Assembly: GCA_022565595.1 (NCBI GenBank)
Contig: JAIUML010000024.1
Coordinates: forward strand, 1 to 64,000
Source: Saccharospirillum sp.
GTDB lineage: Bacteria; Pseudomonadota; Gammaproteobacteria; Pseudomonadales; Natronospirillaceae
Direction: 5' to 3'
Length of the DNA stretch: 64,000 nucleotides
Positions 45,069 to 54,143 of this stretch are shown here, one piece after another. The notes below the pieces were generated by a model. It did not search any database and had not been told where the DNA came from. It saw only the letters and a list, made by a program, of their open reading frames with translations. Each line of letters opens with the position of its first letter. The first letter of the stretch is position 1. Made by a program: the position numbers and the translations under genes.

Positions 45069-47839
45069 CGCTCGACTACAGCCGCTGGAATCGCGGTGGC
45101 CTGGAACGGCTGCAATACATTGATGGCAATGCACCCACCTACCTCGACGACATCCGCCAGCGCCTGCGCATTCAGTTTGCTGGCGACCCGGATGTGCTGC
45201 GCTGGCTGACCGATCACGACGATGCCGAAAGCCTGGCCGAGTGGCAGCAACGTCTATTGGCGCAATATCACTCACCGCGCCGTGATTATGGCTGGGAAAC
45301 CCTGCGTACGCTTTCACGCGCACTCCATGTACTGGCTCGTTATGCCGATGCCTATGCCAACGAACGCTACATCGGCACCGCGACTCAATGGGACAACCTG
45401 CGCCGCCTGGTGGCCATGCTGGATTACCAGCCGGCCTTGCCCGCCTCAGCGGAAACCTGGCTGGCCTTTATCGCGGATGAAGAAGACCAGGCAATAGGGG
45501 AGGTGACGGCAGGCCTGGCGGTGGTTCACGAACCCGACGATGGCGGCGAGCCTGTGGTGTTCGAGACGCTGACGGACCTGGACGTGGATTATCGGTTGAA
45601 TCAATTGCAGGCCCCCGCGCCCGATCAATCCTCCGACAACTGGGACTGGCATGGAGGTGGGGTTAATAGCCTGCGTTCTTTCCTATGGGCGAGCCAGCCA
45701 GCGGCAGCAAAGGTTGGCGACTGGGGTGTACTGGCCGAAGCGTCGCACGCCCGTGCGGTCACAGTGGCTCAGGTAAAAAGCGACCGGCTTGAACTGTTGT
45801 TGCAAAGCTCGAGTGATGAGTCCCTGAGTTGGTCAATTGCAGATACCCGTTTGCTGCGTCGGCCCAAATGGCAACAGGCACCCGAATTGAATGGTCCCGA
45901 TGTACTCGACTTTGGCAATGCTGCCCTGACAGCCCAGGTGGGCGATGTTTTGCTGCACAAATCGGGCTCTAGCTACACTCCAGCACGGGTGCTCTCAGTC
46001 AAAGGCGGACGCGTTAGGCTGAATAAGGCCGCTTCTGCTGGTGACTATTATCTGGTTCAAGTAAGCCGCGCTCAAACCATTAATGGCAGCTCTCGTGCGT
46101 TACTGCCACTTGAACGTGGTCACAACAGAGTATGGAACCAGAATCTGGGTCTGATCAGCACTGGCAACGTGAATAAACAAGCGGTTGAGGACGGAGATGG
46201 CGATCTCTATGAGTACGTGAACGCTAGCACCTCAGCCCAGGTCTACTATCTTCCTACTGGTAGTAATGCTTTGTCAGCCAACCTTGTAGAAGCCAACAAC
46301 CGTTTAAGCTTTGCTGGCAAGGCGGGAGATCTTGGCAGTGGCCAGTGGGTCATAGTGCAAGGTTCTGGCGGAACCGTCGTTGTGCGCATTGCATCGGTGC
46401 AGGAAGAGGACGGACTATTCTCGCTCAGCTTGCCGGATCTCGATATGAGCCAAAGCTGGACATACGCACGCGGGCTTTTCCAGGAGAGCCTGGCGTTGGC
46501 CGGGTATGATCGCAACGAAGCCCCACTCTTTATTAATTCCAGTGCCAGCCACAGCGAAGTGGAATTGGCGCTGGTCGAGGTGCCGGGCATTTTGAAACCA
46601 GGTCGTAAACTCTGGTTCGAAAGTTCGCACGATGCTGTTCTGGCGCAGTTGGCCGAAATCGTATCTGCGGGTAATGGGGTAGTGCGCTTGCGCGTAACAC
46701 CAGGCCTCGAAGGACGCAACCTGCCCAAATGGGAAACGCGCGTCTATGGCAACGTCGTGCTGGCTGGTCACGGTGAGCGTCAGGATGAAAAAGTGCTGGG
46801 CAGTGGTGATCGCATTCAGGCCAACCAGAGCTTCGCTTTCCATCAGAAAACCCTGAGTTTTGTGCAGGACACTCAGTTCAGTAAAGGCGTGCGAGCGGCA
46901 GTCGAGGTCCGGGTGGATGCCCGTACCTGGACCCAGGTCGAAACGCTGCGCAACAGCGGTCCAACGGATACTCATTACGTGATCTCCATGACCGAAGACG
47001 ATGAAGCGAAAATACTTTTTGGCGATGGCCAGAACGGTCAACGTCTGCCAACCGGTACAGACAACGTGCGCATCGCTTACCGCAAAGGACGAGGCCTCGC
47101 TGGTAACTTGCCAGCTCATAACCTGAATGAACTGAAGAAACCACACCCGCTGATCAAAGCCGTGATTCAACCAGTCGCGTCAGCGGGAGGTGGCGAAACG
47201 GAAGGCATCGACAGCCTTCGGACCCAGGCGCCGAAATCGGTCTTGACCCTGGGGCGAGCCGTTGCACTCAAGGACTACGGTCACCTGGCCCAGGCACACA
47301 GTGGCGTCTGGCAGGCCAGTGCTTTCGCCTTGCCGGATTCGCCAGGCCTGGCCGACCGAGTCGAAGTAGTCGTGGTGTCAGCCGGTGGTGGTGAACTGGG
47401 GCCTTTGCAGGCCAACCTCAAAACCTTGCTGCGCCAGCACAGCCCACCGGGCGTTCAGGTGCTGGTCAGCCGATACGAGCCGGTGTTGATGGGGCTGGAT
47501 GTATGGGTGCGGGTCGAGGTTGATGCCTTTGACCCGGACCAGGTCGCCGAGTGGGTGAAAGATACTCTCTACGACCAGTTGTCATTGCAGCGTCGCCTTT
47601 TGGGTCAGCCAATCTATCGATCCACAGTCACGGATATCCTCGAACGGGTTACCGGGGTCCGTACCAGCCACTGTGGTATTGCAACGGATTTTCAGAATGA
47701 TCAGGGGGTTGAAGTCAGCCTGCGCAGTCTCTTTGTGGCCGACGATGGCAGTGTGCGCCGTGCCAGCCCGACGCTTCGGCAGGTGCTCTATCTCGATGCA
47801 GGGCAGCGCCCCATCAACCTGACGGTGGAGGAAGTTTAG
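45065..47839 (+). CDS. Putative baseplate assembly protein J-like, second of two
   Basis: 924 aa, ATGA overlap with the previous gene. The conserved J-like part is in the last third: ILFGDGQNGQRLPTGTDNV then YRKGRGLAGNLPA near 650-680, and DRVEVVVVSAGGGELGPLQ near 760-778, followed by the ferredoxin-like end. The first 600 residues are a beta-rich insertion (residues about 200-600) with no family I can name. Forms part of the six-fold wedge ring. Confidence 0.88.
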   Translation: MTLDYSRWNRGGLERLQYIDGNAPTYLDDIRQRLRIQFAGDPDVLRWLTDHDDAESLAEWQQRLLAQYHSPRRDYGWETLRTLSRALHVLARYADAYANERYIGTATQWDNLRRLVAMLDYQPALPASAETWLAFIADEEDQAIGEVTAGLAVVHEPDDGGEPVVFETLTDLDVDYRLNQLQAPAPDQSSDNWDWHGGGVNSLRSFLWASQPAAAKVGDWGVLAEASHARAVTVAQVKSDRLELLLQSSSDESLSWSIADTRLLRRPKWQQAPELNGPDVLDFGNAALTAQVGDVLLHKSGSSYTPARVLSVKGGRVRLNKAASAGDYYLVQVSRAQTINGSSRALLPLERGHNRVWNQNLGLISTGNVNKQAVEDGDGDLYEYVNASTSAQVYYLPTGSNALSANLVEANNRLSFAGKAGDLGSGQWVIVQGSGGTVVVRIASVQEEDGLFSLSLPDLDMSQSWTYARGLFQESLALAGYDRNEAPLFINSSASHSEVELALVEVPGILKPGRKLWFESSHDAVLAQLAEIVSAGNGVVRLRVTPGLEGRNLPKWETRVYGNVVLAGHGERQDEKVLGSGDRIQANQSFAFHQKTLSFVQDTQFSKGVRAAVEVRVDARTWTQVETLRNSGPTDTHYVISMTEDDEAKILFGDGQNGQRLPTGTDNVRIAYRKGRGLAGNLPAHNLNELKKPHPLIKAVIQPVASAGGGETEGIDSLRTQAPKSVLTLGRAVALKDYGHLAQAHSGVWQASAFALPDSPGLADRVEVVVVSAGGGELGPLQANLKTLLRQHSPPGVQVLVSRYEPVLMGLDVWVRVEVDAFDPDQVAEWVKDTLYDQLSLQRRLLGQPIYRSTVTDILERVTGVRTSHCGIATDFQNDQGVEVSLRSLFVADDGSVRRASPTLRQVLYLDAGQRPINLTVEEV

Positions 47840-47841
47840 CC

Positions 47842-49473
47842 ATGCAACGCAGACGCTCAAGCCTCTATGCACTCTTGCCGGAATACATCCGCCAGCAGGA
47901 TCGTAATCAGCATACACGCCGGCTGTTGTCAGGCATCGATCAGGTGCTGGATCGGTTTCAGGGCAGTCTCGAACAATATTACCGGGATAACTTCCCCGAT
48001 ACGGATGGTCTGCCGGAACAGGACGGCGCTGCCCAGGAATGGTTGCTGCCCTATTTTGCCGACTTACTGGACGCCCAACTGCTGTCGCCTCTGGCAGAAG
48101 GTCGGCGCACCGAGGTCACTGAAGCCATTCGTTGGCGCCAGGCCAAGGGGACCCGGAAAACGGTCGATGAAGTCGCCGAAGGCGTTGGCCAATGGGAGAC
48201 GGTGATTCAGGAAGGCTGGACCCGGGTCGCCAGAACCGCCCGCCTGGATGAACCCTTGTTGCAGGAGCATCTCTATGGCATCACAACACCGCTGAACCCC
48301 GCCATTCCCCAGGAAGTGGCCAAACACCCGGCGCTGGTATCGGTCACGCCGGACATGCGCTGCGGCAGCCGGGCGGTACTGGACGACAACCAGGCTGTGT
48401 TCAGCCAGGTCAGCACCATAGAGGGGCAAAGCGTTCGTTGGCGTCAGCATTATCGTCATGGTGTGCCTTGCCACCATCAACGCATCGATGCAGAGGGTCA
48501 TTTTCATGGCGCGGCCTTTGATGATGTTTCGCTGCGCACGCCAGACATGCGCGACGGCGACTGGCGGGTCGGGCATATCCATCCGCGTCGTGTCTTGATT
48601 CATCTGGTGCAACCCGAAGGCCATTTCCCGTCCAGGCAGCCGGCCGACCACCGGGTATTCTGGCGCCAGGAGTGGCTTGATACCGACACCCTGCCCAGCA
48701 AGGCCTTTTTGAAGGCGGTCACCCTCTATTGTCGGCTGGATGGCACCCTGGTGTTTGAAGGCCGTTTTTTACATGAGCCTGCCTTTACCCCGGTTAATGT
48801 GCGCGGCGTCTTTGCGCTCGGGCAGGTACCACTGACCGGCGTCGGGGATGCCGATGACGACGCCTGGCATTTTGCAGGCCTGGCCCTGCGAAACCGGATC
48901 GAAGCAGACAGCGGTCGGGTCAGTTTTGACCGTTGTGCAGTAGCCCATGTGCAGGTTCATAGCATCGATATGACGACGCCGGTCATCACCGCACGCGATA
49001 CCCTTTTTTCCAGCGTGCAAACGGCCCGCAGCCTGACTCGCCTGGAATACTGCACGGTGCTTGATCGCTGTGTGGTTGAAGGCTTGCAGGCCAGTGACTG
49101 CCTGTTCACCTGCTCCATTCGCAAGGATCACGCGACCGATATTCCGCCCGAGGAACTGTGCCTGCGCTATAGCCGAGTGATCAGCGCTCAGCAGCCCGAG
49201 GGCATTGGCGAAAAGAACCGCAATACCCGAGAACGGCCGGTGTTTTTTGGCGCGGCCTTTGGTGACAGTGGCGCAGGCGTCTTGCACCCGGCCAGCGATG
49301 AAGCCATTCGCACCGGTGCGGAAGACGGCTCCGAAATGGGTGCCTTTCACTTTTTACACCTGAGTCTGCGTGTGCAGGCGGTACAGGACAAATTGCAGGC
49401 CTATCTTCCCATCGGGCAGGAGGCTGTATTGATTCCGGATGCCGGTCTGGCGAAGTTACCGGCTACCAATTGA
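47842..49473 (+). CDS. Tail protein I-like baseplate protein (Afp12-like)
   Basis: 543 aa. The N-terminal SLYALLPEYIRQQD then DGAAQEWLLPYFADLLDAQL and KGTRKTVDEVAEGV (residues 7-115) is the tail protein I pattern. The remaining 400 residues are a long addition with many His and Cys (LEYCTVLDRCVVEGLQASDC), resembling a right-handed beta-helix. Longer than the usual 200-300 aa for this family. It probably links the baseplate to the fibre protein encoded next. Confidence 0.8.
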   Translation: MQRRRSSLYALLPEYIRQQDRNQHTRRLLSGIDQVLDRFQGSLEQYYRDNFPDTDGLPEQDGAAQEWLLPYFADLLDAQLLSPLAEGRRTEVTEAIRWRQAKGTRKTVDEVAEGVGQWETVIQEGWTRVARTARLDEPLLQEHLYGITTPLNPAIPQEVAKHPALVSVTPDMRCGSRAVLDDNQAVFSQVSTIEGQSVRWRQHYRHGVPCHHQRIDAEGHFHGAAFDDVSLRTPDMRDGDWRVGHIHPRRVLIHLVQPEGHFPSRQPADHRVFWRQEWLDTDTLPSKAFLKAVTLYCRLDGTLVFEGRFLHEPAFTPVNVRGVFALGQVPLTGVGDADDDAWHFAGLALRNRIEADSGRVSFDRCAVAHVQVHSIDMTTPVITARDTLFSSVQTARSLTRLEYCTVLDRCVVEGLQASDCLFTCSIRKDHATDIPPEELCLRYSRVISAQQPEGIGEKNRNTRERPVFFGAAFGDSGAGVLHPASDEAIRTGAEDGSEMGAFHFLHLSLRVQAVQDKLQAYLPIGQEAVLIPDAGLAKLPATN

Positions 49474-49487
49474 CCTGACGAAGAGCC

Positions 49488-52400
49488 ATGGATATGAAAA
49501 CACAATTATCACGTCAAAGTTTCAAGGCTGAACAGCGGTACAGTGGCGTCTTCCAGCAAATGGGTCGAATGATCACCGACGCCGACTGGAATGAACTGAC
49601 CGACCTGCTCCAGTATGAAGTCTCCGATGCACTTGCCGATGTGGTCGGATCGGGAACGCCGCGCAAAAGAGGCATCGTTGTTGAAGTGGCGCCGGGTGAT
49701 TATCGGCTGCGCTGGGGGCATCTCTACGCCGAAGGTTATCATGCGGTATTGACGCCGCAGCCTGAGGTGTTCAGTACTGAATTTGTGTTTCATCAGCAAG
49801 CGGATTTCCCGGGCCTTGCACCCCTGGCCGAGGGCCAGTACCGCCTCTATGCGGATGTCTGGGATCGCAGCGTCATGCACCTGGAAGACCTGGGCCTGCT
49901 CGATACCGCCCTCAAGGGGGCCGATACCGCCACCCGCACTCAGCGCATGGCGCAAATCAAGGCCTGCTCGCCAGACATCAGCTCGGCAGACCTCGAAGGG
50001 AACCGCTACTGGAACCCGGCCATCGGCACGCTGCCGCTGGACCTGGCCATTCGCCAGGGTCAGACATTAAAGGACCCGTGCGATCCCTGTGCCGAAGAGT
50101 TGGCCCTGCAGGACAAGGTCGGCAACTATCTGTTTCGGGTCGAAGTCCATGACGTCACCTGGCACCAGAGTGATGACAGCGACCCGGAGCTGGTTGGCCT
50201 GGTGTTGAAGTGGTCCAGCGAGAATGGCGCTGAACAATACCGGGTGGGGGCCGTGCCGCCGGGGTTTGAATCGTCCAACTGGTGCTATGAATTCTACCCC
50301 GATGCCAGCCAGCAGATGATTACAGAGAAGCACCTGGGGCATCACCTGCTGCCGGGTTTCAGCCCCAGCCGTGGTGTGCTGGTGAACGGCTACCCGGCTT
50401 CCGAGCCAGAGGATCTGGTGCGCCGCTGGGATGGTTTTGCCGTGCTGCGCAAGGAGGCTGGCGCCTGGGTACTGGACGACGGCGCCGACAGAGGGCGCGA
50501 GCTATCGACCAGCTACGGTGACACCGCCCACGGCCACCTTGACCTGGGTGACCCGCTGCACATCAACCTGGACGCCCTGGAACTGACCCTCGATCTTGCC
50601 GACGGCGTCGCCCTGGCTGGTGATTATTGGCTGGCCACCGTGCGCGAGGCCGAGCACAACCCCGGTGACCTCTTGCTCGAAGGCGCACTGCCTGATGGGG
50701 TTCGACACCATTACTGGTCGCTCGGTGTGGTTACCGTCGATGATGCCGGCAACATAACCCACTTTGAGCCCGATCCGGATGCCGCCTGTAAGGCCCACGG
50801 TTTTCCACCCCTGACGGACATCCAGGCCAAAGACGTCTGCTACGACAACGATGCCTGCGACATGCCCGAGGTCAATTCGGTCCAGGACGCCATCGATTAC
50901 CTGTGCAAGGCAAAAGACCTGCGCTGGCACCACAAACACCTTCACGGCATGGGCGTGGTCTGTGGTCTGGTGGTGCAGTGTGGCAGCGATACCAACCCCA
51001 GCCTCGACAGCGGCGAAGCGTTGCGGCGGCACGTCAAGGTCACCAAAGGAGCCGCCCTGGATTGCGAAGGCAACATCCTGGAGCTGGACGAAACCCGCGA
51101 AATAGACCTTATCGAACGCGTTGAACGCCTGCTGGAAGAGCAGCCCAATGCCCTACCGAACGGCACGGGCCAGGTGTGCCTATGGATCGAACAGGGCCCC
51201 CAGGGCGAGCCGCGCTTGCGCATTGAACCCTATACCGATCAGAACAAGTCAAAGCTGCTGGACGGTACCCTGTGGATGGACTTTTACCAGCATTGCATCA
51301 AGGATTTGCTCGACGAAGTCAGGGCCATTTTTTCAGAGCTGGGCGCGGACCAGGGTGAGAACAATACCGAACTGGTTACCGCTGGCCGCAAAGAAGCCAC
51401 AACCCTGTTGAACTTGTTGGCTCACTTTATATATGGGCATCACGGTCAGCGGGTGTTTCTGTCCGAGAAGGAACACCAGATACTGCGCACTTTCTATTTG
51501 CGTTTAAGAGCATTGTTACAGAGCAAGACTTTCTGTGGTATGTATCAGGGGCAGGACTTCCCGGATTACCCTGACGAGTGGCGAGGCATCGGTACTGCCT
51601 TCGGCAAGAACCATCACGAACGGCTGGTAGTGCACCCGAGCGAATCCTTCGCCCTGACGTTTCAGGGAACCGATACCACGGTTAATGTCTATGACCTGGA
51701 GCGACAACAGCTAACTGATATTACGCAAGTGCGGTCGGGTGAGGGCTCCACTGTCACAGCCGTTACCTTCACCAACGAAGGCGATCTTGTTTACGCCGCT
51801 ACCGCCATTAATGCGCACGATTCCATTCTGACGCGCGGTCGTTTTGACGAAGGCAAGGTCACCTGGGAAGACAGCGTTATTTTATGCGGTGTTCGTGCCG
51901 AAAAACTTTTCTTTGTTACAGAAGATAATCAACTCTATATGATCGGTTACGGGCGCGGCCTGTATCAGTTGAATCTGCACGAACTTTTCGGTGAGGACAA
52001 GGTATTTCCGAGTCCGCGCTGGGAGTTCAATGCCACAGGGCAGGCCGATTTTAATGCTGATGATGGTGAAGTCTTTGCGGCAGCTGCCGATCGGGGGGTG
52101 GAAGATCCTACACACTACGACAGGGTCTACCATTTTAATGTACACCTGACGGCAAACGCGCCGGTAAACACCTTTGAATTGCCGGCCCACGGCCAGGATG
52201 ACCTGATTGTTCAGAATACTGATAACAAGTTGCCCAATCAGTTGCACGTCGTCATTAACCGGACCAGCGCTAGTAAGGCCGTTTGGACAACCATTTACCG
52301 CAGTCAGGCTGATGGCAATACTGTATCCAATTTTATAGATCTGGGAACCAACAGCACCGTCAGGCTCTGCATCAGCCCCAACCGCCAGGATCTGCTGGTC

Positions 52401-53846
52401 AGCATTCAGGATGAATTCCTGGTACGGTCATACAGTTATGGTGAGCCCCTGGTTGAACGAATTCCCGTGCAACTGATGCCATCTGCTTTGGCGGTTGCCG
52501 GCTACAATCGGCAGTTGGTGGTGTTGAATTATATGAGCAATACCCTGACGCTCTATCCCCCTGATCGATTGGAGGTTTCTGAATCACGCATCAATGCCCT
52601 GGTCAATTATCGGAATCAAATATTCACTGCCTTTCTTGGATTGTTTGGCAACCTTCTGCAACATTTGAAAGACTGTTTTTGCAATCATCTGTTGATCAAG
52701 TGCCCCAGCTGTGATGAAGATCAGAAAGTCTACCTTGCCAAAATCGAGATCAGGGAAAATCGGGTCTACAAGATTTGTAATTTCGGCAAGCGCAAGGATG
52801 TCTGGACTTTCCCGAAAGTCGAATACTGGATGTCCATTGTACCTGTTATTCCCTTGATCAAGGCCGGCGTTGCCCGCTTTTGTTGTCTGGTTTTGCCGAA
52901 TCTGTTTGGTAATCGTCAACGCGAAGAGATTCTGGGTTCTGATGACCGCAGCGATCAACAGGCCAGTCAGGCTTACTTATCCGAGAGGCCCAAAGGCTAT
53001 GCACCGTCGGGCCAGGTTTATCAGGCGATGGTGGGTACCACCAAGACCTTTGACACGACTCGGGCTGTAAGAGAAAACCGAAGCAAGCTTCAAACCACGA
53101 TGCGACTGGGGTCGGATACTGTCTTGCATCGCGGTGCGCGGCAGCGCATGTCGGGCGTGGGTAAACTGCATTACCAGAGGTTGCCTGTGGAGCAAACCGT
53201 TGAGCAGTTGGATCAGAAGAATATTCGGGTTGCCGAGGTGGTCAAGTACGACAGAACTCATTCACAGGAGGCATTAAGCCACTACACCCGAACACCGGAT
53301 CGTATACCGGAAGGCAGTGAGGTGGTTGTCTACGAGGAACAGGGAAAAACGCTTTTCTATGCGATAAAGAGTACGCCAACCCAGAGCTTTGATACTGCGG
53401 CAGCTGAGACGCAAATGAGTCAGTTGCGGCAACAAAAGGAGCGGGTGGTGGCCGATATCATGAAAGCTCAGGCCGACCTGCAAACGATGGAGGTACAGAA
53501 GCAACAGACGCAGCAGCAGTTGCAAAAAATGCAGCAGGATTACCAGTCGATGGCATCTCAGCGCGAGGTGGTAAAAACGGAGATGGAAGCCCTGACGAGT
53601 CAGTTTGGCAGCCTGCGGGAAGAATTGCAGATGATGAAAGTCGAAGTAGTGAAAGAACGCCCCGTCAAGGAAGTAATGGCCGTTACCCAGGAAGAAGCAA
53701 CCAGGCTCGGCGCCATGGGCGTGAGAAACGTCGGCGACCTCGAGAAAGTCGACAAGCGTGTATTAATGGAGCAGGGCGGCCTGGACAGCGCCAAGGTAGA
53801 CCAGTTGATGGGAGAGTTCCAGCGGATTACCACCATCAAGCGTTAG
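49488..53846 (+). CDS. DUF6519 giant baseplate/fibre protein with propeller region
   Basis: 1452 aa. N-terminal SRQSFKAEQRYSGVFQQMGR and ITDADWNE is the DUF6519 opening. Residues about 690-1030 have WD/YVTN-like strand repeats (VYDLERQQLTDI, LYMIGYGRGLYQLN, LVVLNYMSNTLTLYPPD), suggesting a beta-propeller, perhaps for receptor binding. A Cys cluster CFCNHLLIKCPSCDED follows near 1064-1079. Residues about 1300-1390 are a Gln/Met-rich coiled coil, and the last 55 (LGAMGVRNVGDLEKVD) look like a helix-hairpin-helix module. The propeller-coding DNA is AT-richer than its flanks. Likely a target-recognition or cage-like component. Confidence 0.78.
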   Translation: MDMKTQLSRQSFKAEQRYSGVFQQMGRMITDADWNELTDLLQYEVSDALADVVGSGTPRKRGIVVEVAPGDYRLRWGHLYAEGYHAVLTPQPEVFSTEFVFHQQADFPGLAPLAEGQYRLYADVWDRSVMHLEDLGLLDTALKGADTATRTQRMAQIKACSPDISSADLEGNRYWNPAIGTLPLDLAIRQGQTLKDPCDPCAEELALQDKVGNYLFRVEVHDVTWHQSDDSDPELVGLVLKWSSENGAEQYRVGAVPPGFESSNWCYEFYPDASQQMITEKHLGHHLLPGFSPSRGVLVNGYPASEPEDLVRRWDGFAVLRKEAGAWVLDDGADRGRELSTSYGDTAHGHLDLGDPLHINLDALELTLDLADGVALAGDYWLATVREAEHNPGDLLLEGALPDGVRHHYWSLGVVTVDDAGNITHFEPDPDAACKAHGFPPLTDIQAKDVCYDNDACDMPEVNSVQDAIDYLCKAKDLRWHHKHLHGMGVVCGLVVQCGSDTNPSLDSGEALRRHVKVTKGAALDCEGNILELDETREIDLIERVERLLEEQPNALPNGTGQVCLWIEQGPQGEPRLRIEPYTDQNKSKLLDGTLWMDFYQHCIKDLLDEVRAIFSELGADQGENNTELVTAGRKEATTLLNLLAHFIYGHHGQRVFLSEKEHQILRTFYLRLRALLQSKTFCGMYQGQDFPDYPDEWRGIGTAFGKNHHERLVVHPSESFALTFQGTDTTVNVYDLERQQLTDITQVRSGEGSTVTAVTFTNEGDLVYAATAINAHDSILTRGRFDEGKVTWEDSVILCGVRAEKLFFVTEDNQLYMIGYGRGLYQLNLHELFGEDKVFPSPRWEFNATGQADFNADDGEVFAAAADRGVEDPTHYDRVYHFNVHLTANAPVNTFELPAHGQDDLIVQNTDNKLPNQLHVVINRTSASKAVWTTIYRSQADGNTVSNFIDLGTNSTVRLCISPNRQDLLVSIQDEFLVRSYSYGEPLVERIPVQLMPSALAVAGYNRQLVVLNYMSNTLTLYPPDRLEVSESRINALVNYRNQIFTAFLGLFGNLLQHLKDCFCNHLLIKCPSCDEDQKVYLAKIEIRENRVYKICNFGKRKDVWTFPKVEYWMSIVPVIPLIKAGVARFCCLVLPNLFGNRQREEILGSDDRSDQQASQAYLSERPKGYAPSGQVYQAMVGTTKTFDTTRAVRENRSKLQTTMRLGSDTVLHRGARQRMSGVGKLHYQRLPVEQTVEQLDQKNIRVAEVVKYDRTHSQEALSHYTRTPDRIPEGSEVVVYEEQGKTLFYAIKSTPTQSFDTAAAETQMSQLRQQKERVVADIMKAQADLQTMEVQKQQTQQQLQKMQQDYQSMASQREVVKTEMEALTSQFGSLREELQMMKVEVVKERPVKEVMAVTQEEATRLGAMGVRNVGDLEKVDKRVLMEQGGLDSAKVDQLMGEFQRITTIKR

Positions 53847-53850
53847 GGTC

Positions 53851-53933
53851 GTAGGGTGGTGGTTGGACGCCGGGCTGTGTATTGGGGTTGAGATGTCGGA
53901 GAAGCGAAGCGCCTACCTACACCACCACCACCC
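53851..53933. repeat. Degenerate intergenic repeat before the last two eCIS genes
   Basis: GGGTGGTGGT (53854-53863) pairs with ACCACCACCC (53924-53933), with GAAGCGAAGCGCCTAC in the loop. It resembles the repeat at 40931-40960 and fills the 108-base gap. No T-run, so not a classical terminator; it could still separate expression of the last two genes. Confidence 0.45.
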
Positions 53934-53954
53934 AAAAAACCAAAGAGGCAAAAA

Positions 53955-54131
53955 ATGAAAATCTGGCTAAAACGACAAGGGCACCGAGTCGGTGCGAAAT
54001 TGCCTCTGGGCCTGGCTGCTTACTATGCCGGCAATCGGCGACAACGTGGCAGCAACCCCGAGTGTTACGCCTCGTACATCGGTGACATTCGCAACATCAC
54101 CTCCTTCGACGGGCGCTGCCCGCCGATCTGA
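53955..54131 (+). CDS. 58-residue basic protein of unknown function in the eCIS operon
   Basis: 58 aa, ATG 53955 with AGAGG 6 bases upstream, stop TGA 54129-54131. The N-terminus MKIWLKRQGHRVGAKLPLGL is basic and amphipathic; two Cys, near residues 37 and 55 (NPECYASYIGD, DGRCPPI), could form a disulphide. It lies 12 bases before the DUF4157 gene, so the two should be co-translated. No family recognised. Possible roles: chaperone, plug or small effector for the large protein. Confidence 0.65.
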   Translation: MKIWLKRQGHRVGAKLPLGLAAYYAGNRRQRGSNPECYASYIGDIRNITSFDGRCPPI

Positions 54132-54143
54132 CCGAGGTATGCG

